Assembly (NCBI GenBank): GCA_030998225.1
Contig: JAPYXD010000469.1
Span: forward strand, 496,001-560,000
DNA from: Diplolepis rosae
Taxonomy: Eukaryota; Arthropoda; Insecta; Hymenoptera; Diplolepididae
Direction: 5' to 3'
Length of the DNA stretch: 64,000 bases
A model generated the notes under the pieces. That model saw nothing but the letters and a program-made list of their open reading frames with translations, was not told the DNA's origin and made no database searches. The first letter of the stretch is position 1, and the number at the start of each line of letters is the position of its first letter. The position numbers and the translations under genes were made by a program. This document shows, piece after piece, positions 32,734 to 44,152 of the stretch.

Positions 32734-32893
32734 CACTAGAAGTACCGGAATTCACCGAACTCCTTGACTTCACGGAAATTTTGATGAGTTGTATAACCTC
32801 ATAAATGATTAAAAGTCACGGAAGCGTTTTGTCCTGCGATGATTATGGACAAACCCTTGTGGGTCAAAAATGACTAACGTTATTCTTCTAGTG
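32734..32893. mobile_element. TTAA-flanked MITE (160 bp), piggyBac-type
   Basis: CACTAGAAG...CTTCTAGTG terminal repeats lie between TTAA at 32730-32733 and 32894-32897. A TTAA target with a short CACTAG terminus fits a piggyBac-derived MITE. It is non-coding. Confidence 0.75.
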
Positions 32894-33159
32894 TTAAAAA
32901 TGTAATTTTAGTAGAGGAAAAATTGTCCAAATCAAGGTAATTACGATAACTTTATTTTTTCTAAGTAAAGCACTGAGAAAACAGTTTTATTTTAATTATA
33001 CATATCGTTTTTTAAATTGAGCTTTTCAAATTTAAGACAGCAATTTATTTGGATTGACCAAGAATTTGTTTGATTTCAGTAAATATAAAATATCTCCGGG
33101 TTCCGGTTCCAATGTATCTTTCGGAAAATCCAGGGCAATCCAGTGAATCCAGAGCAATA

Positions 33160-34293
33160 GACCTTTTTATCCTGAAAGGCGCTGGTGCGCATGTGCCGAA
33201 ATTTGACGTCATTTCCGGATTTTTCGTCAGGTTTTGTATAGAAAAACGATATTTACTGTTATAAATTAATATACTAATCAAATAAAAAAGCATAAATATT
33301 AAGAAAACGAAAGAGGCGAAAATTTACAACAAATTGAAAAAAAATCCGGTGAAAAAACAGTAAAAAGTGCGGTTAAATCGTGAAATAGGTGCGAATGTTT
33401 ACATCTGTCATTGATTGACCCCGTTGACTGCTGTTGACAAATGCATTTTTCGTCAAGTCTTGTATGCAGAAAAGATATTTAAAGTTATTTTGGAAAATAA
33501 TCAATTCAATTTTTGTACTATATTAAAAATTTATTGAATGCAATTAATTTTATAACCATAACATAAACATTTGAAACAGAACTTCTAACATACAATACTT
33601 TTATATCCGTCAGTATCACATTGCAGCACATTTTTAAATGTACTTTTTCATTTTTACATTTTGACATTCATTTATAAAAACAACCTTTTACTATACTATG
33701 TAGAAGTAAATACCTCAATAATATTAAAAATAACATCTTTGTAACTCTTTAAAATGAAATAAACTGAATGTTTGACATGTTTTTTCTTACTTTTACTATA
33801 GCCTGCAGTAATAAATAAGTTAATAATATTTAGAAAATTTTTGTAACTACAGCATATTGTTTCACTGTAGTATGTAGTAATAAATATCTGAAAATTAAAA
33901 AATATTTTGTAGCTTTAACAAAAAAATTAAAATATACTTTTTTAAACATTTATTTTGTAATTTCTTAAGTTTAATGTATATTTTTAAAAACTAGTGAAGG
34001 AATGTACGTAACGCAGGTACAATATTTATCAAATTCTACTATAACGTGTAGTAAAAATTCGCACCTATTTCACGATTTAACCGCACTTTTTACTGTTTTT
34101 TCACCGGATTTTTTTTCAATTTGGTGTAAATTTTCGCCTCTTTCGTTTTCTTAATATTTATGCTTTTTTATTTGTTTAGTATATTAATTTATAACACTAA
34201 ATATCGTTTTTCTATACAAAACTTGACGAAAAATCCGGAAATGACGTCAAATTTCGGCACATGCGCACCAGCGCCTTTCAGGATAAAAAGGTC
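33160..34293. mobile_element. Palindromic element with 240-bp arms (1134 bp), TA-flanked
   Basis: Arms starting GACCTTTTTATCCTGAAAGG run about 240 bp from each end (33160-33400 and 34052-34293) and are near-perfect complements. TA lies at 33158-33159 and 34294-34295. The interior is AT-rich and non-coding. The open frames on each strand within the arms are mirror images and not genes. Confidence 0.88.
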
Positions 34294-34477
34294 TATCGAG
34301 TGCTACAATAAGAAAATTCATTATCTAATGCTCCAATTCGAATAAATTATACAATATTGTAGATGTAAATTCAATTTTCTTAGAGTTCATTCGACTACGA
34401 GAAATAAATTTCCATCGCGAGAATCGTGCACCGCGTACGATATTAATGGTTGGAATAAATATCACAGTAAATAATAG

Positions 34478-35691
34478 TATATTATGTGCCTAGGCGCATA
34501 AAGAGGGTTATTACGCGACGAGCGACAATGCTTGCAGGAGATCGAAGCCGAGGCGCGATCTTTCTTGCGAGCATTTTAAGCGAGTCTCGTAATTACCCGA
34601 ATTGTGTGCATTGGCACGTATTCTATTTTATGTGATTTATCGTGTACGAAGAAGAAGAAGAATAAGAAGAAGATTACGCTCCGCTGTATGGTTATAGACA
34701 CATGCGCAGTTCAATTTTTACATTACATTCCTCTGAATCGTAATACATAACATTACGCTACTCTTAACTGTCATGCAATTTCCCGAATTGGCGCGCAAAC
34801 TCGTTTTTTCGCTACAGTTAACAGTAGCGCAATGTAGTACATTGTGCTACAAATGAATGAAATGTAAAAATTGAACTGCGCATGCGCCCATAGCCATGAA
34901 ACGAAGCTCAATCCTTCTTCTTATTCTTCTTCTTCTTCGTACAGCGTTAGCATCTTACTGGCAAAGCCTTGTACATTTGAACTGCGCATGCGTCTACTAA
35001 AATCCATTACTACTACTCAAGATCGATAAAATCAAAATGGCCGGGACTAGTCGTGACATATCAAGTGTAATGACTAGAGCCGCAAACAACTACAATACTA
35101 GAGTAGATTCGAGTGTACGCATAAAAACTCGTATACGAACCGAAGTCACATAAAATAGAATACGTGCCAATGCACACAATTCGGGAAATTACGAGACTCG
35201 CGACAATGCTCGCAGGACTGATCGCGCCTCAGCTTCGTCTCGGCTCCGATCTCCTGCGAGCATTGTCGCTCGTCACGCAATAACCCTTATTGTGCGCCCA
35301 GGCACGTAATATACTATTACGTGACTTTGGTGCGAATACGAGTTTTTATGCGTACACTCGAATCCAATCTAGTATTGTAGTTGTTTGCGGCGCTAGTCAT
35401 TACACTTGATAAGTCACGACTAGTCCCGGCCATTTTGATATTATCGATCTTGTGTAGTAGTAATGGATTTTGATAGACGCATGCGCAGTTCAAATGTACA
35501 AGGCTTTGCCAGTAAGGTGCTAATGCTGTACGAAGAAGAAGAAGAAGATTGTGCTCCGTTGCATGGCTATAGGCGCATGCGCAGTTCAATTTTTACATTT
35601 CATTCCTCTGTAGCGCAATATACTACATTGCGCTACTGTTAAGTGTAGCGAAAAAACGAGTTTGCGCGCCGTAGGCACATAAAATAATATA
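34478..35691. repeat. Composite of three hairpin-repeat copies in alternating orientation
   Basis: Three copies of the family at 7859-8410 are joined. A plus copy (about 34478-34790, internally deleted) is followed by an inverted copy (about 34793-35305). A third, plus copy lacks its first part (about 35306-35691). The inverted and third copies form a long snap-back structure centred near 35305. The outer ends (TATATTATGTGCCTAGGCGC and GCGCGCCGTAGGCACATAA) are the family termini, so the block may have moved as one unit. Confidence 0.8.
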
Positions 35692-35694
35692 CGC

Positions 35695-35865
35695 ACCTCG
35701 AGGTGAAAGTGCTCACGCAAACTCGCGTGAAGTTCGCGATACTCGGTCGAATTGGTCGCGACTTCACGTTCGGTAACGCTCAATCGCGATCAATTCGACC
35801 TCGTGCGGCCAACTTCACTTTCGTCTGCATTCGCTCTCTCTCGCCTCTCTACGCGTAATGTACTA
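35695..35865. other. GC-rich segment with nested short palindromes
   Basis: It contains CACCTCGAGGTG, CGCAAACTCGCG and AATTGGTCGCGA / TCGCGATCAATT pairs, and a CT-rich run near 35835. Its composition is clearly different from the AT-rich flanks. It abuts the composite repeat, so it may be part of a larger element. No coding frame stands out. Confidence 0.5.
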
Positions 35866-36461
35866 TTCTTGATAAAGACATATTTGTATCTTATATATTT
35901 TACATGGAGAAAAAAAATTACTTAAATAAAAAAAATGTACTAAATTCGACCTACCAAATATGCTATCGATCCAAAGAAATTTTTCTTGCATCAAGAAATA
36001 GTGAAACTCAGATGAAAAAATTATTTTTGTTTCAAGAAAGATTTCTTTTGAACTAGAAAATATTTGATAGGGCGAATTCAGTACTGTATTTTTTTGATTC
36101 AAGTATTTTTATTTTCTTTGTATATACCTTTTTCTCTTGAGCCAAACAAATAAAATTTCAACTATAAATTTAAAAAAAGATGCAATTTAAACAAAATTTA
36201 TTTCTAAATGAAACAAATGTGAACAAACCAACAATAGTCCAAACAAGAATTATAGTTCTTTCGAACAAAATTTAGTCAAACAAGAAGCTTATAAGTTTCG
36301 AATAAAATATTTGTTTGAATCAAACAAAAATTGTCAAACAAAGATTCTTCTTGGTGAGGAGACATCACACGCTTTGTGTTAAATATATATTGAATATTAT
36401 CTGAACGCAAAATTTCACTGGACAGAGAATCGAACCCCCGGTGCGAATTCAAAGAAAACTA
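35866..36461. other. AT-rich repeat-like stretch with a tRNA T-arm-like piece
   Basis: Words such as AAATCAAANAAAT resemble the MITE at 43665. At about 36425-36450 the complement reads CCGGGGGTTCGATTCTCT, a good match to a tRNA T-arm with its B box. No complete tRNA cloverleaf can be built around it. Confidence 0.4.
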
Positions 36462-36654
36462 CACGGAGAAAAATGGAGATCAGGAGAATACGAACGATTA
36501 CTGAGAATTAAGAATGATTACTATAAAAGAGAAGAGAGTATTTGACAGCACAAGACTGATTCCCAAACAGTGTAACACTCTCTTCTGTCATCTAATAATT
36601 TTTCCTATTTTCCAGTAATCACCCATATTTCTCTGATCTCCATTTTTCTCCGTG
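36462..36654. mobile_element. MITE (193 bp), CACGGAGAAAAA-ended
   Basis: CACGGAGAAAAATGGAGATC and its complement form the two ends, with TA at 36460-36461 and 36655-36656. The interior is partly self-complementary (AGTAATC blocks). It is non-coding. Confidence 0.85.
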
Positions 36655-36874
36655 TATGCGACAGCAACTACAGTAAAGAACTTAATAACATCATGTTTAT
36701 TTTTTGTCTATAAAATTCCTAAATTGATGTATGGAATGTCTATGATATTAATATAGGGGTCATGTCTTTTTTATGTAGACAAGATTTTCAGTGTAAGGCC
36801 ATTTTAAAATATGATTTTAAGCTGAGAAAATAGAGCGATTTTGATAAAAGTTAATGTATTTCACGTCTTTTCAG

Positions 36875-36964
36875 GAATGCCCAAGGTACACATTGGATTT
36901 TCTATCCGGTCGTCGTGATAGCGTTCAAATTATGAGAATCCTCGGTCCAGATATATTTCTTTGA
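36875..36964 (+). other. Candidate terminal coding exon, unknown gene
   Basis: An excellent acceptor (atttcacgtcttttcag|GAATGC) is followed by an open block starting in phase 0. It encodes YTLDFLSGRRDSVQIM and RILGPDIFL and ends in TGA at 36962-36964. Its phase would fit directly after the 21355 exon. It is short and could be chance; the alternative frame after the same acceptor also runs 19 codons (..THWIFYPVVVIAF). Confidence 0.3.
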
Positions 36965-37427
36965 TACCGTAAAATTATAGAGAGTTGTGAAGTAGAAGGA
37001 GAAAAAAGATAGAGTGAAGCAGGCAGAATCAGAGAGATGGCGGATAGAAGAGAGCGATTTCGTTCCATTAAAAAATGAAAAGTCCAAATAACCATCGCCA
37101 TAAAACGGTAATGATAAATGAGTCGTTTTATCTTATGCACTGCACAGTGATAGTTTGGATACAGAAAACGCTTGTATAATGCAATTTTCTGTATCTAACA
37201 TTATTAACACTGCGATGTAGAAACAAAAACTTCTAACGTTGTGCCATTCAAAAAATTTAAAAAGTCGAATATTTGATATTCTCTTTATAATATGTATATT
37301 AGTCACTATTACCCAGATGTAGAAATTATGCCAGGACTAGCAACTGACATTGGGTCATCAAATATGAATTTGAAAGTTCGGATTCAAAAGTTGGCTTTAT
37401 TGTTCTTCAAATAAAATAACATTTCAA
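36965..37427. other. AT-rich spacer
   Basis: Overlapping small minus-strand frames (36902-37140) are not convincing. There is a possible mariner left end near 37350 (TTGGGTCATCAAATATGAAT), but no partner was found. Confidence 0.35.
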
Positions 37428-38060
37428 TTATTCAAAGTAAGCTCCTGAGGCATCGATATACTTTTGCTATTCCAATGGTAATTCATTTATGCCTTTTGCA
37501 TAAAACCTGGAGAGCGAGAACTGATAAAAGCGCGAAAGGCATTTTCGACAGCCTGTTGGGAATTGAATATTTCTCCTTGTGAGAAGTTATCCGAATTCCG
37601 AAACAAATGATAATCAGTTGGTTAAAGGTCTGATGAATACGAAGGATAATCGATAGTTACCAAATGCAATTTCAGTATTTTTGATTGCATCCGATTTGGG
37701 TTGTGTTTTGGTGCTTCATCCTTATCTAATCAGCTTGCTGAACGCTTACGATTATCATAGAGAATCCATTTTTCATTACAAGCAACGATACGATGCAGAA
37801 AAGGCTCTCCTTTATTCCGCGAAAGCAAAAAAACGCAAACATCAAAATTCTTTTCGTCTGATGTGCGTTTAATTCGTGCAGAACCCATCTGTCAAGTTTT
37901 TTTACTTCCTTGATTTGAGGCAAATGATCCAATATAGTTGGGATAGAAACACCAAATTTCGATGCTAACTCATGAGTACTTTGAGATGTGTCACTCTCTA
38001 CAATAGCTTTCAGTTCATCATTATTTACTCTGCGTCAACGATGTATTGGTTCCACAACGA
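37428..38060 (-). pseudogene. mariner transposase pseudogene (VKKLDRWVLHEL type)
   Basis: The minus strand reads NDELKAIVESDTSQSTHEL, then VKKLDRWVLHELNAHQTKR, then RIVACNEKWILYDNRKRSA. The first catalytic Asp (family CDEKW) has become Asn. After DEAPKHN the sequence jumps to YPSYSSDL, a stop and PTDYHLF around the third site, so the block with the second Asp is deleted. A frameshift follows SPGF, and another stop precedes QKYIDASGAYFE. The family stop is at 37428-37430. Terminal repeats were not identified; the right side is cut by the next element. Confidence 0.85.
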
Positions 38061-38232
38061 AACTCATATTCGAGGATTGCACAAACCGACGTATCCATGG
38101 TTTCACAAAATATTTTCAACGAAATGCTATTCAAAAGGTAGTTGTAAATTTGGAAGCGTAGTTGAAAAAATAATAGTGTAGCTTCTCAATGTACAAAACA
38201 AAAACAAATGCCAATTCAAAAAGTCAAAGATA

Positions 38233-40079
38233 CACTCGAGATTCCCTATAACGAGATTCCCTGTAACGAGATTCCCTGTAACAAGGCCTCCCTTTTACGA
38301 GCGCGTCACGGTTCCCCATAACGAGCAGACGATCGACCCCTCTTCCCACACTACTACGGAATGAAGCGCGCTTGAATTTGAAACAGAAATCAATGAGTTT
38401 GATGGCTTTTATCACAAATTAATGAGAAAATAATTGGTCAGTTAGACAGGTCTGCAAATAATGGGTTTGTATTTGTTGCCGGAAAACGAAAGATCATTTC
38501 CGGGGTAATTTTTGACGTAGAGTCCGAATCCAAAATCAGAATTAGCCTATCACGTCAGAATTTTGAGATATTTGAGGTTATGTGCTCGAAAAATGGAGTT
38601 TTTCGCTACTTTTCAGGTTATGTACAGGGCGCAAGAAATTTTTTTGGTTTTTCTCAAATATCAACATTTAGCACTGCTCTTCCCCTTCAAAATAAGCTAT
38701 TGAACAGTCAAGAGCGATTTTTTTTTGCAAAGATACGGCCATATCAAGTTTTGACATTTATCCGAACAACCTTATGAGCATTCACATTAACTCTTTGGTG
38801 CATACCATTTTGCATTCGAAAATTTATCTTGAAAATTTGTGCTTGCGGGTTTTGATGGTCTGTGAATAAGAATTTACAGTCAGAAAATTGACATTTCCAT
38901 TTCTAAGATGGCGGATCGAAATTTACGAAATTAAACGATTTCGCTCTCTAATGTCAATTTTCTGACTGTCAATTCTTATTCACAGAGCATCAAAACCCGC
39001 AAGCACAAATTTTCAAGATAAATTTTCGAATGCAAAATGGTATGCACCAAAGAGTCAATGTGAATGCTCATAAGGTTGTTTGTATAAATGTCAAAACTTG
39101 ATATGGCCGTATCTTTGTGAAAAAAATCGCTCATGACTGTTCAATAGCTCATTTTGAAGGCAAAGAGTAGTGCTAAATTATGACATTTGAGAAAAAAACC
39201 AAAAAAATTTCTTGCGCCCTGTACATAACCTCAAAAGTAGCGAAAACCCCCATTTTTCGAGCACATAACCTCAAATATCTAAAATTCCTGACGTGATAGG
39301 CTGACTATGATTTCGGATTCGGATTCTACATCAAAATTACTCCGGAAACGACCCAGAGCTTTTCAACAACGAAACCTTGCAGACCTGTGTTATTGAAAAA
39401 TTACTTAATTGTGTAATTTTACAGTATTTGAAATGAAAAATTTAATATTTAATTTTTCCAATCTGGAGTTTTCAATATTTTTGAGTAAAGTCGGTTATCA
39501 AACATTAAAATTGCATAAGTTTTTTTGGAAATTTTGATATTTCACACATTACTGTAGATAAGTAAAATTCTCCCTTTTTAAACAATATGTATGCAAATTT
39601 TATATAATTACAATTAATCAGTATGTATAATTTTGCGCGGTTTATTATTGTGATCAATACTACATGTGTAATACTATGTTTTGAAACGCATTTTTTATAA
39701 ATGAAAACCAACAGCAACATTTTAACATTTGTATTACTGTATATTACATTTATCATCAAGACTTTTCTTTTTTTTCTGGAAATATTCAAAAATACACCTG
39801 ATAAGCATAGATATTTTTATTATTATATTTTTAGTATTTTGAGTACATACCGTCAAATAAGTCAATTTCATGTTAAATACTCGCAAAAATCTTTTTTATA
39901 CGCTTTTTTACTATCTACATACAATTATTCACATGGCATCACTGACAGACTGACTGCACGCATCATATAATGCGCATAACAGCTCATAGCAACAAGTAGG
40001 ATATGGAGGGAATCCCTCTCGCGCTCGATGCAGAGAGGTCTCCGATGCTCGAGCTTCTCGTTATAGGGAATCTCGAGTG
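38233..40079. mobile_element. TIR element (1847 bp), CACTCGAGATTCCC-ended
   Basis: Perfect 24-bp termini beginning CACTCGAGATTCCCTATAAC, with TA at 38231-38232 and 40080-40081. Near the left end the ACGAGATTCCCTGTA motif is repeated three times in tandem. It carries a second, palindromic element (38445-39391). No transposase is seen. Confidence 0.9.
38445..39391. repeat. 0.95-kb near-perfect palindrome nested in the 38.2-kb element
   Basis: From ACAGGTCTGCA at the left to TGCAGACCTGT at the right, the two halves are complementary almost throughout. The centre is near 38918 and lies in a short non-paired AAGATGGCGGATCG loop. Both arms contain TGACATTTATNC, CTTGCGCCCTGTACATAACC-type and CGAGCACATAACCTC blocks. 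It is non-coding. Confidence 0.88.
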
Positions 40080-40081
40080 TA

Positions 40082-41320
40082 TTAAGTGTTAAAATCCATA
40101 CAAAAGAAATTTCTAACTTCATACTTAATGACTGATTAATACCGGACCTGCTGTTAAGCAGATATTATGCTTGTACCGCCCTAGTGTTTCAAGATGTGTT
40201 TGCAATATCGCATGATATGGTTAAGACATCTTTAAGACACTGACATAGACATTGTCAATGCGTTATAATGAAACTGATTTTATACTTGTAGAGTACCAAT
40301 TTAATTAAAGAGTCAGTACAGTTATTAAACATATGCGATAGTAAAATTAGCATTAATCTCAGTGTAAAATTTCCCAATTTTTCAAAATTTTGTAGTATTT
40401 CAAAAATGTCGAGATATGCGCAAAAACAGGCAAGTGTTGAAGCTTTTCATAAAGAATATATCATTGAATGCCTTCAACTAATCATCCTGAAAAAATCACA
40501 AATTTTAAACCTTTTTAAAATTTTGAAGTACCCTAACTGCCGAGGTATTAGCATAATACCAGCTATAACCTTATTGGGTTACTTTCTAATTACTCTATCA
40601 GGAAAGAACACGCGGTACTGATAAGTTGCACCAAGAATGCTAATTTTATTGAAAAATAGTGAAATTCTACTAATTGTCAGTGACATTTTGAGTAAAGAGA
40701 AAGGGTAACCCATTTTCAGCCATTTCTTTAGTGAAATCTTACTATTTCCAATTTTTAGAGGAAATTCATTTATATTATTCTATTACAATACTATATTCTA
40801 TACTTTGGTACAACAAATGAATTTAACTGCATCCGCTTTCAAAAGATAGATATGAAGCTTCCCGGAAACATTCCTTCGCGATTTTATCCGATGAATATTC
40901 ATTCGCTCTAAGCCGTGCCTACTACCTGCCTAACGGATGTACTTAGAATCACTTAGAATGATACATGATTCGCGTGCGATGTCCCCGTTATGTGTTCTCG
41001 CACTAACTGACGACGGCAAAAGCGGTTAGTAAATATCGCTTCTCTAGAAGGGAGAAAACCTCTTTTAGATAACGTCTTTGCAAAGGTCTAAACGCTCGAT
41101 GAATATTCTTGCTATAATGTTTACATGCACATTTATACTCAATAATGATATATTATATGTGCATTAAATATATGCTTTAATAGTTAATAACATATTTTGT
41201 ATTATAATAGCTTATTCAGTGAGTTCTACTATATTGCTGTCCTTGTTGCTTTCTTACTCTTCCATTACAATTATGAATCGTATGTATATATAAATATTCA
41301 ATGTTTCAACCTTTAACCTA
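40082..41320. other. AT-rich stretch, nothing recognised
   Basis: A 71-codon plus-strand frame with ATG at 40406 lacks recognisable features. No inverted-repeat termini or splice-bordered blocks stand out up to the next MITE. Confidence 0.4.
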
Positions 41321-41766
41321 CTCTCTAAACCTGAATCAATGAACGGCCACTGATTCCCAGTGACTATTCACTGATGACAGCTACTATAAGTCTTTCACTG
41401 TGAATCAGTGAAATTCGACTGATGAATCAGTGAAATAGATAGAACTCACTTATTGAATCACTGAAATCTTCAGGTGGGAATAATAAAACCAGCGATATTT
41501 TAACGATCGATAAACTCGTTTATTTTAGGTTAAACAACACTACAAATAAATTACGTAATTATTATTATGTATTGTAATTAATATTGTGTATAATTATATT
41601 ATGTAACGTGTAGATGAAACTTTTGAATTCGCGAATTCAAAAGTTATGTTCACGTGGCGTGTTCACTGATTCCTCAGTAAAATCAAAGCAGGACACTGAT
41701 TCATCAGTTGATATATTTTCACTGATGTAATCTGTGACTATTTCATTGATTCAGGTTTAGAGAGTA
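41321..41766. mobile_element. MITE (446 bp) with CAGTGAA-rich subterminal repeats
   Basis: Termini CTCTCTAAACCTGAATCAAT and complement, perfect over at least 23 bp, with TA at 41319-41320 and 41767-41768. Just inside both ends lie clusters of TCAGTGAAA / TTCACTGAT words. The same words fill part of the giant hAT arms. It is non-coding. Confidence 0.88.
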
Positions 41767-42212
41767 AAAATAGAGAAATTCACATATTTTAAACCTATCG
41801 AAAATAATCTTTATTTTTGCCAACGTTTAAACCTCCACTCTGAAGACATCATCAGGGTATTATATTAGTTGCAGTGTCATTGGTTTTGGACTTGAACATA
41901 GTAAATAAATTAAAATTACGTCATCTTATCAATATTTATATCCTTGTAATTGTTTTTATATGGATATCACAGGTATTTGTGAATTTTTTCTTGGATAATA
42001 ATGTAAATAATTAAAAATTGATGAAGCTAATCCTAGAAAAATTTTCCTATTATGTATTGTCACATTTTTTATACACGCGCATGTTCCAATTTATTAAATA
42101 ATCCTAGCTAAAAGCTAAGAATCTATTTCCATAACTATACACATATTCCTCGATTTATTGGTAAATGAGTACGACTTTTCCAAAGTGAGAACAAACCAAA
42201 TGAAATTATGTA

Positions 42213-43506
42213 GGGGAGAAGCGGCGAAATTGGCGCACCTAATAGAAAGTGCGAGTTTAAAAAGAAAGTATATGACTAAAAATTATGAAAAAATATTTAT
42301 TTGATAGCTGGATATCTTTTCTATACTTTCCAATGGATAAAGATTGCATTGAAAATTATTAAAGCAGGTTTTTATTCAGATTTCCGAAGGACTTCTCTTG
42401 CCACGTATTAGTTATATTTTCATAGATTTAGAATTACATTTCAGTAGCAAAGGTTGATGAAAAGAGGTAGTTATAATTTGAAACTAAATTTGAGATAGTA
42501 TATCAAGATATGTGAAGTTTTTTTTATACCTTTATTCACATAAACCAGCCAAAGTTAAAATATATTTTATATTTGTACAATAAAATACTGGCAATTGTGG
42601 ATATTTAAGTGAATATTCAAATTGAAATCATTTTTATACAGAATTATTTGAATTTGTAATCAGAAGTATATACAATTATTAACTTTAGAAGACTTATAAA
42701 TAATAGAAACAATCAATCAAAAATACAAATTTTTTACTTACATTGCTTTCACATCTTAAAATCGAGAAAACTTTCAAAACACTGTCAGACTGCAAATTAA
42801 TTATTAAAAATCGCTTTTAAAATGCCTTAATACCTCAAACTTAAAAAAACAATTTAACCACTGATTGTTCAAATGAATATAACCTTATAAAATCGTTACA
42901 TCAGTTTTGCGAACCACATTACCTCCCATGTCACAAAAAATCTTAAGAAAAAGATTAGCAGAAAAGTCCAGCAACATTCAAATGTATATATCTACATATT
43001 AATAATTGTGTACTTAGTATCTTCTTTATATTTTCAATCATAAACATCCGAGCCCTTGACTTCAGTCACCGGTTTCCAGAAACACAACACGTGTTGCCAA
43101 CTTCGCCTCTGATTTAAATCTCGTATGCGCCAATTTTGCCGCAAGTGTATCGTTCATTAATTAAATACTTTTTACGTAAAATGCTTATTTTTTCATACAA
43201 ATATTCTATCCTAATCGTAAGATTAAATATCAAAGATTATAAAATCGTTGCATTAATCTAATTCATCTTGAATTACTATTATTTAACGATTTAACTCAAT
43301 GGCTTCGAACATAACCATTATGCCAAAAAACGATTAATCGCAATAAAACTGTATTAAGCAATAAGATTTTTATAATGTTTTCTATCAAATACATATCATA
43401 CAAGAATGCACACGATAGAACTATTTTTATTTTTTGTTATGTTATCATTTTCTGAAAAATAGGGTGCGCCAATTTAGACGTCGCGCCAATTTCGCCGCTT
43501 CTCCCC
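42213..43506. mobile_element. TIR element (1294 bp), GGGGAGAAGCGGCG-ended
   Basis: Perfect 24-bp termini beginning GGGGAGAAGCGGCGAAATTG, with TA at 42211-42212 and 43507-43508. An extra GCGCCAATTT-type copy lies at about 43460 and a related TGCGCCAATTTTGCCGC at about 43127, so the subterminal motif recurs. No coding frame is seen. Confidence 0.9.
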
Positions 43507-43664
43507 TATGTATGAATATGTATGAATAAACAATACTTATTAATTTTTAAAAATACAGTAAGTCCCAAGCGACTTCGAGGAGTATTGGTTATAGTTACGG
43601 TGCTTTTCTTCAGGTCAGTGATAATTTTTTCTCCAACCTTGAAAGGAAGTACACCCTATACACA

Positions 43665-44085
43665 GAAGGTGTACACTCAGAGAAAAGTTTTATTTAAATT
43701 TTACATATCGTTTTTTTAACTTCATTTTAACTTCATTTCTTCGATTCGAAGTAAAAGCACATTTAAAACAAATATAAATTTATTTAATTTTAAGAAATAA
43801 CGTTTTTAGCCTTTTTTTAATGAAAGAAATTATTTTTTTAACATTATTTATTCGATTTAAAAAGATTTTTTTTTTCATTCAAATATAATACCGGTAAAAA
43901 CCTAAGAAATAATTTATTTAATTTCATTACCTTGAAAAAAGACAGTTTTTTCTTTAAATTAAAGAAAATTTTCTGTGAATCATATTACGAATATACGATA
44001 TATAGAAATGCATAAATTTTTTTGATTCAAAGACATTGTTTTTTAATCAACGAAACATTCTTCTGGCTCTAAGAAAGCTTTAGAG
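43665..44085 (+). repeat. AT-rich MITE family, copy 1
   Basis: It is homologous in inverted orientation to 47160-47578. Both begin CTCAGAGAAAAGTTTTATTT / CACAGAAAAAAAGTTTTATT and share TTAACTTCATTTCTTC, GAAGTAAAANCAC and TTTAAATTAAAGAAAA blocks. It is followed by a GAGAATCGAACT sequence resembling a tRNA B box in reverse. It is non-coding. Confidence 0.7.
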
Positions 44086-44152
44086 CCGAGAATCGAACTG
44101 AGATCCACAAGTTTTTCAAATATAAAATACCACCAACATACGTATATGAGTA

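Noticed and set aside
36425..36450. tRNA gene
   Set aside because: Only a T-arm-like CCGGGGGTTCGATTCTCT is present; no acceptor stem, D arm or anticodon arm can be folded around it.
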